Shown here: positions 1 through 7,301 of the stretch, in pieces
How positions within the stretch are numbered: the stretch's first letter is position 1
Layout: each line of letters starts with the position of its first letter
Source: Vicinamibacterales bacterium
GTDB taxonomy: Bacteria > Acidobacteriota > Vicinamibacteria > Vicinamibacterales > 2-12-FULL-66-21
NCBI GenBank assembly: GCA_035699745.1
Contig: DASSPH010000048.1
Span: forward strand, 1-64,000
DNA length: 64,000 bases
Direction of reading: 5' to 3'
Made by a program: the position numbers and the translations under genes
The notes under the pieces: generated by a model
Database searches by the model: none
The model's input: only the letters and a program-made list of their open reading frames with translations
Told to the model about the DNA's origin: nothing

Positions 1-70
1 GCGTCCGGGACGGTGCCGCCGCCGCGGCCGAGAGCAGCAGCGCCGCGACACAGATTCTGACTCGTAACAT
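1..70 (-). CDS. N-terminus of an exported protein (cut by window edge)
   Basis: Reading leftwards from an ATG at 70-68, the first 23 codons give Met, basic residues (Arg3, Arg5), then a run rich in Ala and Leu ending near Ala-Ala-Pro-Ser, a typical Sec signal peptide. A good Shine-Dalgarno (AGGAG, 7 bases before the ATG) decides the start. The rest of the gene lies outside the window, so no function can be given. It is divergent from the S9 peptidase that begins 144 bases away. Confidence 0.6.
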   Translation of the reverse strand, partial: MLRVRICVAALLLSAAAAAPSRT

Positions 71-213
71 CGGCGAGCTCCTGGTGAGCCCCGAGTATAG
101 GCCCAGAGCCGGCTCGCCGAATACAGCCAACGGCTCGCGCCGCCGGAGCGACGGCCGTGGGCCGTCTCAGCCATCGCCGCTGTTGATCAATACTCGGACC
201 CGGAGGATCCCGG

Positions 214-2427
214 ATGAGAAGGGTTGCATTCATCTGTGCAGCGGCCGTGCTGTCGGTGTGCGCCGTGCTGCCGGTGACGGCGCAGCGTGCGGCGATGACC
301 AACGCCGACTACGCCCGCGCCGAGAAGTTCATGGGCTACAACGTCACCCCGCTGGTCTACCGGTCGGGCGTGCGCGGCAACTGGTTGCCCGACGATCGCG
401 TGTGGTACCGCGTCACGACGGCCACCGGAAGCGTCGCCACCCTGGTCGATCCGGTGACCGGCACGAAGACGGTGTGCGACCTTCCGGCCTGCGCGGCCGG
501 CGCCGGCGGCCGCGGCGGTCAGGGCGGCCGCGGCGGTCAGGGCGGCGGACGCGGCGCCGCGCGCACCGACGTGCCGTCGCCCGACGGGAAGCGCACCGCG
601 TTCATCCGGGACTGGAACCTGTGGGTGCGCGACGTCGCCACCGGCAGAGAAACGCCGCTCACCACCGACGGCGTCAAGGACTTCGGCTACGCGACCGACA
701 ACGCCGGGTGGGCGAAGAGCGACCGCGCGATCCTGCTGTGGTCCCCCGACTCGAGGAAGATTGCGACCTTTCAGCAGGACCAGCGCAAGGTCGGCGAGAT
801 GTATCTCGTCAGCACCGAGGCCGGCCATCCGCGGCTCGAGGCGTGGAAGTATCCGCTGCCCGGCGACGAGCACGTCGCCTTGATCCACCGGGTCGTCATC
901 GACGTCGACACCGGCAGGATCACGCGGTTGAAGAAGGGCCCCGATCAGCACCGCTCGACGCTGTGCGACAACATCGCCTGCCGCGGCGGCGACTGGGCCG
1001 ACGTCTACTGGAGCCCCGACTCGCGGAAACTGGCGTTCGTCTCGACGTCTCGCGATCATCGGCAGGAGCAGCTGCGCGAAGCGGACGTCGCCAGCGGCGA
1101 AGTCAGCGACATCCTCGCCGAGGAGGTGCCCACCTTCTTCGAGTCCGGCAACGGCGCGGTGAACTGGCGCTACCTCCCGGCGTCCAACGAGATCATCTGG
1201 TTCTCCGAGAAGACGAACTGGGGCCAGCTGTACCTGCACGACATGCGCGGCCGGTTGAAGAACGCGATCACGACCGGCGAAGGAAACGTCACGCAGGTGC
1301 TCAGGGTCGACGAAAAGAGCCGCACCATTCATTTCCTCGCCGTCGGACGCGAGCAGGGGCGCGACCCCTACTTCGTGCACCTCTATCGCGTCGGTTTCGA
1401 CGGCACGAACCTGCAGCTGCTCACGCCGGAAGACGCGACGCACGACGTTTCGCTGTCACCGTCCGGGAAGTACTTCACCGACAGCTACTCGCGCCCCGAC
1501 GTGCCGCCGGTCGCCGTGCTGCGCGATGCGGTCACCGGCAAGCTGATCGCCGAGCTGGAGACCGCGGACATCTCCAGGCTCACCGCCGCCGGATGGAAGC
1601 CGCCCACGCCGATCACCGTCAAGGCGCGCGACGGCCGCACCGATTTGTACGGGTTGATGTACACGCCGGCGAATCTGGATCCCGCGAAGAAGTATCCGAT
1701 CGTCAATCACATCTATCCCGGGCCGCAGACCGGCAGCGTCGGCGGCCGCAGTTTCAATCCGGCGCGCAGCGACAACCACGCCCTCGCCGAGCTCGGGTTC
1801 GTCGTCGTCGAGATCGACGGCATGGGAACGCCGTGGCGATCGAAGAAATTCCACGAGGCCTATTACGGCAACATGGGAGACAACACGCTGCCCGACCAGA
1901 TCGCCGGCATGAAGCAGCTGGCCGAGAAGTATCCGTACATCGATCTCGATCGCGCCGGCATCTGGGGGCACTCCGGCGGCGGCTATGCGGCGGCGGCGGC
2001 GATGTTCCGCCACCCCGACTTCTTCAAGGTCGGCATCGCCGAGTCCGGCAATCACGACAACCGCGCCTACGAGGACGACTGGGCGGAGAAGTGGATGCCG
2101 CTGCTCACCGACGCATCGAAGGCGGCCTACGAGGACCAGGCCAACCAGACGCACGCGAAGAACCTGAAGGGCAAGCTGCTGCTCGCCCACGGCATGATGG
2201 ACAACAACGTGCCGCCCTACAACACGCTGCTGGTCGTGGACGCGCTGGTGAAGGCGAACAAGGACTTCGATCTGATCATGTTCCCGCAGGCGCGGCACGG
2301 CTTCGGCGACGCGTCGAACTACATGACGCGCCGCCGCTGGGACTATTTCGTCACGCACCTGCTCCACATGGATCCGCCGAAGGAATACCAGCTCCAGAGC
2401 GCCGGACGCGGAGGATCTCAGGACTGA
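214..2427 (+). CDS. Exported S9 family peptidase (DPP IV / prolyl oligopeptidase type)
   Basis: A 737-residue secreted serine peptidase. Residues 1-24 form a Sec signal peptide ending at VTAQ. A DPP IV-type beta-propeller follows (about 60-480), then an alpha/beta-hydrolase catalytic domain. The triad is visible: Ser587 in GHSGGGYAA, Asp663 in HGMMDNN and His695 in ARHGFG. The family removes dipeptides or cleaves after proline in peptides, here probably in the periplasm or outside the cell. The start is fixed by GGAGG 7 bases before the ATG and by the signal peptide. Oddity: residues about 95-113 are a Gly/Arg-rich loop made by an in-frame DNA repeat (two copies of an 18-mer near 508-543). 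The subfamily (DPP IV rather than acylaminoacyl peptidase) is inferred from the propeller and the GWSYGG-like nucleophile loop, and substrate specificity is unknown. Confidence 0.93.
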   Translation: MRRVAFICAAAVLSVCAVLPVTAQRAAMTNADYARAEKFMGYNVTPLVYRSGVRGNWLPDDRVWYRVTTATGSVATLVDPVTGTKTVCDLPACAAGAGGRGGQGGRGGQGGGRGAARTDVPSPDGKRTAFIRDWNLWVRDVATGRETPLTTDGVKDFGYATDNAGWAKSDRAILLWSPDSRKIATFQQDQRKVGEMYLVSTEAGHPRLEAWKYPLPGDEHVALIHRVVIDVDTGRITRLKKGPDQHRSTLCDNIACRGGDWADVYWSPDSRKLAFVSTSRDHRQEQLREADVASGEVSDILAEEVPTFFESGNGAVNWRYLPASNEIIWFSEKTNWGQLYLHDMRGRLKNAITTGEGNVTQVLRVDEKSRTIHFLAVGREQGRDPYFVHLYRVGFDGTNLQLLTPEDATHDVSLSPSGKYFTDSYSRPDVPPVAVLRDAVTGKLIAELETADISRLTAAGWKPPTPITVKARDGRTDLYGLMYTPANLDPAKKYPIVNHIYPGPQTGSVGGRSFNPARSDNHALAELGFVVVEIDGMGTPWRSKKFHEAYYGNMGDNTLPDQIAGMKQLAEKYPYIDLDRAGIWGHSGGGYAAAAAMFRHPDFFKVGIAESGNHDNRAYEDDWAEKWMPLLTDASKAAYEDQANQTHAKNLKGKLLLAHGMMDNNVPPYNTLLVVDALVKANKDFDLIMFPQARHGFGDASNYMTRRRWDYFVTHLLHMDPPKEYQLQSAGRGGSQD

Positions 2428-2462
2428 TCGCAGCCGGGGATGTGGGAGTGAAGCCCCTGAGG

Positions 2463-5021
2463 CTACCGCGTGCCGAACGCAGACGCGGGCACGCGCTGCG
2501 ACGGACCGTGGAAGATCGCGTTGAACAGGAGCTTGAACGTCCCGCGCGGCTGGGTGCGGAAATCGATCTGGCTGCCGAGCGTGACGACGTAGCCGCTGCC
2601 GACGCGGAAGGCGACGGCGTTCGCCTGATCGCGGAGGAACTCTTCGCCGAGGAGCCATCCGCTCTGCAGGATCGGTCCCTTCGCCGGATACCGTGAGACG
2701 ACTTCGCTCTGGATGGCGAACCCCGGCTTCAGCCGGTAGGCCTGATCCCCTTCGAAGAAGACCGGCCACGCGTCCGGCATGCCGAACGCAACCGGATGGG
2801 CGACGTTGAACTCGTTCTGCAGCAGCGATCCGGGACAGAAGAAGGCCAGCGGCGCGTTTGCCTGGCCGCGGCGCTGACGGGCGTCGGGCAACGCCGCTTC
2901 GATCGGCAGATCGAGCAGCGCCCGCGCGGTCTCGACCGCGGACCCGATCGCGACGAGCGTCCCGCCGCCGCGGACCCAGTCGCCGAGCTTCTTCCAGCCT
3001 GCGTCGCCGACGCCGTAGGCCCACGCCCATTCCTTGCCGTTGCGCTCGGCATTCAGGCCGCTGACGATCGTCGCGCGGCTCGTTCCGTCAGGCAGCACGA
3101 TCGCGTCGTACTGCGAGGCCAGATCCTGCTCGAAGTCCTGCGCGGCAATCGCCTTGTGGTTGAAGCCGTACTGCTCGAACAGCCACTTCAGCCAACCCGC
3201 CGGCATGTTGTTGGCGCCGCGCCACAGGCCGATGCGGGTGTGCGGCTTCAACCGGTACAACTCGCCGCCCATCCGATCCGCGCCCTCGACGATCAAGCCG
3301 GTATCCTGCGCCAGCCCGGTGAGGATTCTGGTCGACTCGGCAGCAACCGGCACCACCCACGTCCCGGGCGTGACGGTCGTGCCGCCCGCCACCCGGAACA
3401 CCGGAACGTTCGCTGCCTGCAGCCGCGCGACAGCCATGAACGCGGCGTTCTGCGCCGGCGGCATGATGTAGGCGCTCCGGGCCTGCGCCGGCAGCGGCGT
3501 CACGACCGGGCGCGGCGCCTTCACCGGCTCCAATGCGGCGTCGAATGGCTGATCGATCTGATCGACGTCGACGCCCATCAGCATGCCGAGCGTGTGTCCG
3601 GTCACGTCGTACGGCGGCTTGGGCGGACCGCCCGGGTAGAGACGCAAATCCGGATACTTCTGCCGCTCCAGCATCGTCTTCGCGAACGCGCCGTACGGCT
3701 GCGCGGTCCTGATCACCCATGAGCCGGCGCCGTAGTCCTTTCCGCCTGCCTTGAACGGGGCCTGCGCCTGGTGGATCTCCACCTCGGCGATGCGGAGGAT
3801 GTCGAGCAGCTCGAACGTCTCGAACGGATCGCGCTGGGCGGCGGGCACGACGAAGGCGTAGGGTGCCTCCGTCCGGTTCACCCAGTCGGCGTGCACCTTG
3901 TAGAAGTTCTCGAGCCACGTCGTGCGGTACTTCGCCACGTGCGCCATGCCGGCGAACGCGACGGTGTTGCCGTAGTCGACGATGTCGCGCAGCCGCCAGT
4001 CGCTGCGGCGGTAGGGAAGCGGGAAGTTCCAGCGCGTCTCCTGCGGCCCCATCGGCGCGCCGTTCTGGTTGACGAGCGGATCGGCGAGATTGACGCTGGC
4101 GATCTCGGTGAGGATGCGCGGCTGGCCGTGGTAGACCATGTACTGCCGCGCCGGCGCCCACAGGTCGTAGCGCGACAGCCACTCGACGCCCCCCTTGCCT
4201 TCCGAGACCAGCGCGGACGCCATCGCCTGCCCCACGGTGCTGATCCCGGCGCGCAGGATCGCGTGCACGTTGGGATCGTAGGGATCGTCGAACGGCGGCA
4301 CGAAGATTCGCGCGCCGCCCGATCCCATCTGGTGCATGTCGTGGGTGATGATCGGCTTGTAGCGGTTCTGGATCTGCACCGCCAGGCGCGTCTCTTTCTG
4401 CGTGAACATGAACCAGTCGCGGTTGTCGTCGTGCCCGACATACTTGTGGTACAGGTCCGGATACGTCCGGTTGAACGGCGTGCCGCGGGTCTTGTACCAG
4501 TGATCCACCACGAGATACTGGCCGTCGGGATTCTGAGACGGCACGAGCAGGACGACGACGTTGTCGAGAATCTGGCGCACGTCGGCGCCGTTGTCGGTCG
4601 CCAGCCGGTGCGCGATCTCGATCAGCGACTGCGTGTTGCCCACTTCGGTCGAGTGGATCGTGCCGTAGACGAAGTAGAACGCCCGCCCTTCCTGCGCCAG
4701 CTTCCGCGCCTCGGCCCCGCTGAGCCCGCGCGGATCGGCGAGCCGCCGGTTGATCTCGACCAGCCGGTTCAGCTTCGCCAGGTTCTCCGGCGCGCTGATC
4801 GTCGCCAGCACGTACGGATTACCCATCGTCGTCTTGCCGATCTCCTCGAACCTGACGCGATTGGTCGTCTTCGCCAGGTGCTGGAGGTACTCGACGATCT
4901 TCGGATACCGCGCCAGCTCGCCGTCGGCGCCGATCTTGATCCCGAAGTACGGGTCAGGCGCGATCGGACCCGCGGCCTGGAGCGTGAGCGCGACGACAGC
5001 GGCAACCAGCATGCTCTTCAT
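2463..5021 (-). CDS. Exported M14 family zinc carboxypeptidase
   Basis: An 852-residue secreted metallopeptidase. A signal peptide (MKSMLVAAVVALTLQAAG) opens the protein, and the M14 catalytic domain occupies about residues 25-330. The zinc site is seen as His123 and Glu126 in the IHSTEVG motif, with a later histidine cluster near residues 227-230 (THDMHQMG) and TEIAS further on. The C-terminal half resembles the extension found on large acidobacterial and bacteroidetal M14 proteins, probably a glutamine-amidotransferase-like fold. An upstream in-frame ATG at 5081 would add 20 non-signal-like residues, so ATG 5021, preceded by AAGGGA, is preferred. The family releases C-terminal residues from peptides. 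It lies downstream of the S51 gene on the same strand, 124 bases away. Confidence 0.88.
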   Translation of the reverse strand: MKSMLVAAVVALTLQAAGPIAPDPYFGIKIGADGELARYPKIVEYLQHLAKTTNRVRFEEIGKTTMGNPYVLATISAPENLAKLNRLVEINRRLADPRGLSGAEARKLAQEGRAFYFVYGTIHSTEVGNTQSLIEIAHRLATDNGADVRQILDNVVVLLVPSQNPDGQYLVVDHWYKTRGTPFNRTYPDLYHKYVGHDDNRDWFMFTQKETRLAVQIQNRYKPIITHDMHQMGSGGARIFVPPFDDPYDPNVHAILRAGISTVGQAMASALVSEGKGGVEWLSRYDLWAPARQYMVYHGQPRILTEIASVNLADPLVNQNGAPMGPQETRWNFPLPYRRSDWRLRDIVDYGNTVAFAGMAHVAKYRTTWLENFYKVHADWVNRTEAPYAFVVPAAQRDPFETFELLDILRIAEVEIHQAQAPFKAGGKDYGAGSWVIRTAQPYGAFAKTMLERQKYPDLRLYPGGPPKPPYDVTGHTLGMLMGVDVDQIDQPFDAALEPVKAPRPVVTPLPAQARSAYIMPPAQNAAFMAVARLQAANVPVFRVAGGTTVTPGTWVVPVAAESTRILTGLAQDTGLIVEGADRMGGELYRLKPHTRIGLWRGANNMPAGWLKWLFEQYGFNHKAIAAQDFEQDLASQYDAIVLPDGTSRATIVSGLNAERNGKEWAWAYGVGDAGWKKLGDWVRGGGTLVAIGSAVETARALLDLPIEAALPDARQRRGQANAPLAFFCPGSLLQNEFNVAHPVAFGMPDAWPVFFEGDQAYRLKPGFAIQSEVVSRYPAKGPILQSGWLLGEEFLRDQANAVAFRVGSGYVVTLGSQIDFRTQPRGTFKLLFNAIFHGPSQRVPASAFGTR

Positions 5022-5145
5022 ACTGTCCCTTTCGCTACCTGCGGAAACGGCCCGACGGTCCACGCTCCGGCCGAAGATCACGGCGATGACGGGATTCCTT
5101 CGGTGACCTTTGTGGTCTTTGCGCCGGAGCTCGAGCCGTGCCGTC

Positions 5146-6096
5146 TCAGCGACTGCCGCGCTCGACGGGTCCGCCGGAGCCGCCGCCCCGTTGCGCGGGA
5201 CGGGCGCCGATCCCGTATTTCTCGACGCGGCGGGTCTTCATGTTGTAGACGTCGCCGGCCGAGAGCACGAAGTACGGCTTCTCCCACGGCTGATACAGCC
5301 GCGTGTTGTCGTGCACGGCGACTTTCCAGGCGCCGATCACCTCGAAGCGATCCTGAGTGACGACAATCGCGGTGGCTTCCGACAGGCCGATGCCGAGCAG
5401 CCGGGGGAACTTCTGAATCACGGGGATCAGATGGTCCCAGCGGTTCCGCGTGTTGATGTGCTGATCGATGGCGGTGTTGCGCAGGAACTTGAACGCCGAT
5501 TGATGCCCCGGCTCCGCCGTCATCATCACGTCCGGCCCCGAGGTGTCGCCGCGGACGAGATACTCGCCCTGGATCGTGGCGCCCGCCGAGCTGCCGCCGA
5601 TCACGCCGCCGCGCTCGAGCAGCTTGTGAAACTCCCGATACGTCAGGGTGTTCGCGTACGAGTCGACGATGTTCCACTGGCGCCCGCCGTTGAACCAGAC
5701 CGCGTCGGCGTCGCGCAGCGCCGCGGCGAACGCCTCCGTGTCGGCGACCCTGGGATCGTGGGTGTGCAGCATCCGCACGTGCTTCAGCCCGAGCCGGACC
5801 CACGGCGCGATGATCCGCTGCTCGTCGTAGGCGATCGGCTCCCCCTGGCCGTTGCGGTTGCCGCCGGCGGTCGGGACGATGACGAACGTCTTGTCCGGTC
5901 CGCCGGCCAGCTCGATGAACTTCTCGCTGATGCCCGAGCCGTTCAGGTTTCCGCCGCCGACGATGACCAGCGTGCCTTTCGCGGGCCCGTATTCCGGTGC
6001 TTCGGATCCCGCCTGCCGCGCCTGCGGCATCGCGGCGGACGCCAGCAGGGCGAACAGAACGGCGACACGAGCGGCGAGCGGGGCGGTGGCGCGCAC
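5146..6096 (-). CDS. Cyanophycinase-like S51 family exported peptidase
   Basis: A 316-residue protein with a signal peptide (about residues 1-27) and a class I glutamine-amidotransferase-like fold typical of peptidase family S51. Features include TLVIVGGGNLNG near 42-53, the nucleophile elbow GGSSAGA with Ser170, and a DRFEVIG segment near the C-terminus. Family members include cyanophycinase (cleaves beta-Asp-Arg dipeptides from cyanophycin) and aspartyl dipeptidases, and which one applies cannot be decided here. No cyanophycin synthetase is in the window. It starts with GTG two bases after the stop of the DinB-like gene and has no clear Shine-Dalgarno, so translation is probably coupled to that gene. 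The M14 carboxypeptidase follows on the same strand. Confidence 0.82.
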   Translation of the reverse strand: MRATAPLAARVAVLFALLASAAMPQARQAGSEAPEYGPAKGTLVIVGGGNLNGSGISEKFIELAGGPDKTFVIVPTAGGNRNGQGEPIAYDEQRIIAPWVRLGLKHVRMLHTHDPRVADTEAFAAALRDADAVWFNGGRQWNIVDSYANTLTYREFHKLLERGGVIGGSSAGATIQGEYLVRGDTSGPDVMMTAEPGHQSAFKFLRNTAIDQHINTRNRWDHLIPVIQKFPRLLGIGLSEATAIVVTQDRFEVIGAWKVAVHDNTRLYQPWEKPYFVLSAGDVYNMKTRRVEKYGIGARPAQRGGGSGGPVERGSR

Positions 6097-6097
6097 G

Positions 6098-6628
6098 TCA
6101 GCGGCGCGACGACGGCGGGACGATGCCGTTGATGCGGAAATAGGTCACGAGGTTGCCGTAGTGCTCGTTGACGTGGCCGAGCTCGGCGACCAGGACGCCG
6201 GCGCGCGGCGCCTGGCCTTCGCCGAACGGCTGCTGCACCATCTGCCCGGCGCTCGCGTCGGTCAGCGCCGAGAACGCGGCGTCACAGTAGGCGATCGACT
6301 CGGACGTGGCCTTGATGATCGCCGCGCGCGTCTTCGCCGCCTTCTCGAAATGGTCTTCGGCGAACGGCGTCTTCTCCCCTTTGGCGGCGGCGCAGAACAC
6401 GTAGTTGGCGCCGGCGAGGTGCGCCAGGATCTCGCCGAAATTGCGGACGCCGTCCACCGGACGGTAGTCGTAGCCGCTCTCCGGCATCATCTCCGAGGAC
6501 TGCTGCAGGTTGCGCTTGGCGCCGTTCCACTGGCTTCGAATGCCGTCGCTGATCGGGTTGGCCGATTGCGCGGCGGGAATCGCCGCCGCGATCGCGCAGG
6601 CGATCGCCGTACTCACGATGGTTCGCAT
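6098..6628 (-). CDS. Exported DinB-like four-helix metal-binding protein
   Basis: About 176 residues with an N-terminal signal peptide (MRTIVSTAIACAIAAAIPAA), followed by a DinB-type four-helix bundle. The three likely metal-ligand histidines are visible: one in the GEILAHLAG helix and two in HVNEHYGN (HxxxH). DinB/YfiT-like proteins are usually cytoplasmic and many act as thiol-dependent transferases; an exported version is unusual and its substrate is unknown. Two ATGs stand together: 6631 overlaps the stop of the upstream YdeI-like gene, while 6628 sits 6 bases after GAGGAG and is preferred. The S51 gene begins 2 bases downstream, so YdeI-DinB-S51 look like one operon. A paralogue of the same design lies at 28109-28687. 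Confidence 0.85.
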   Translation of the reverse strand: MRTIVSTAIACAIAAAIPAAQSANPISDGIRSQWNGAKRNLQQSSEMMPESGYDYRPVDGVRNFGEILAHLAGANYVFCAAAKGEKTPFAEDHFEKAAKTRAAIIKATSESIAYCDAAFSALTDASAGQMVQQPFGEGQAPRAGVLVAELGHVNEHYGNLVTYFRINGIVPPSSRR

Positions 6629-7239
6629 CATCTTCTCCTCGCGCCGGCGGTGTATTTCCAGTTCCGGCTCTTCCCTTCCGACATCCATTCCACCGCGGTG
6701 GCCAGCCGCCGGGCGCGCGTCTCGCCGGTCTTCGCCTCGGTGATCCACTCGATGTATTCGCGCCTGCACGACGGACTGAACGCCTGATAGTGCCGCAGCG
6801 CCTGCTTGTTCTTCCTGATCGCGGCGAGCACGTAGGCCGGCGCTCTCGGCGGCGGCTTCGGCGCCCTGGTCTGCCGCGGCGCCTTCACGCCGGCGTCGGC
6901 CAGCGCCGCGGCCTCCTTCACCATCCGCACCAGGGCCGTCTCGCCGGGCAGATCGGCGACGGACTCGAACCGCCCGAACCGCCCCTTCGCCTGGCCTTCC
7001 TTCCCCTCCGGCACGCTCTTCATCAGCGCGCCTTTCCAGAACCCGAAGACGCAATGCGCCTTGAACGCCGCCATGCCGGCGAGGGGCCCCTTGTAGTCGA
7101 ACGCCGGCACGCTCCACTTGATCGTCTCGGCCACGCCCGGGCAGCCGGCGTGAACGGCGGCGCGGATGCGCCGGAGGATGGGCTGCGCAAAAGGCCGAGC
7201 CTTCGCGATGTATGCGTCGACGCGCGGATCCGTGGGCAT
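6628..7239 (-). CDS. YdeI/OmpD-associated family protein (DUF1801-like N-terminal domain)
   Basis: About 203 residues. The N-terminal half (DPRVDAYIAKARPFAQPIL, then WSVPAFDYKG) is the DUF1801/YdeI fold, and the C-terminal half (RKNKQALRHYQAFSPSCR, then EWITEAKTGETRARR) is the bacteriocin-resistance YdeI/OmpD-associated region. The molecular function of this family is poorly defined. ATG 7239 gives the usual family N-terminus (MPTDPRVDAYI). ATG 7257 would add six residues but sits directly beside a good -10 box, so it could not be reached by that promoter. The stop overlaps the DinB-like start (ATGATGA), indicating translational coupling. Confidence 0.8.
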   Translation of the reverse strand: MPTDPRVDAYIAKARPFAQPILRRIRAAVHAGCPGVAETIKWSVPAFDYKGPLAGMAAFKAHCVFGFWKGALMKSVPEGKEGQAKGRFGRFESVADLPGETALVRMVKEAAALADAGVKAPRQTRAPKPPPRAPAYVLAAIRKNKQALRHYQAFSPSCRREYIEWITEAKTGETRARRLATAVEWMSEGKSRNWKYTAGARRR

Positions 7240-7257
7240 GACGATACCGGGGGGCAT

Positions 7258-7263
7258 ATTATC
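7258..7263 (-). promoter_or_regulatory. Probable -10 box (GATAAT) for the YdeI-DinB-S51 operon
   Basis: GATAAT on the minus strand lies 18 bases before ATG 7239 and abuts ATG 7257. Transcription would start near 7250-7252, which favours the downstream ATG. No convincing -35 element is seen. Confidence 0.4.
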
Positions 7264-7301
7264 GCGTAAACTTCTCCGTCCCGCCTTCCGTCCAACTCCC
7301 C

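Noticed and set aside
84-2696. An 870-codon frame overlapping the S9 peptidase in another register
   Set aside because: Arg-rich translation with no motifs, while the 214-2427 frame has a signal peptide and a full catalytic triad.
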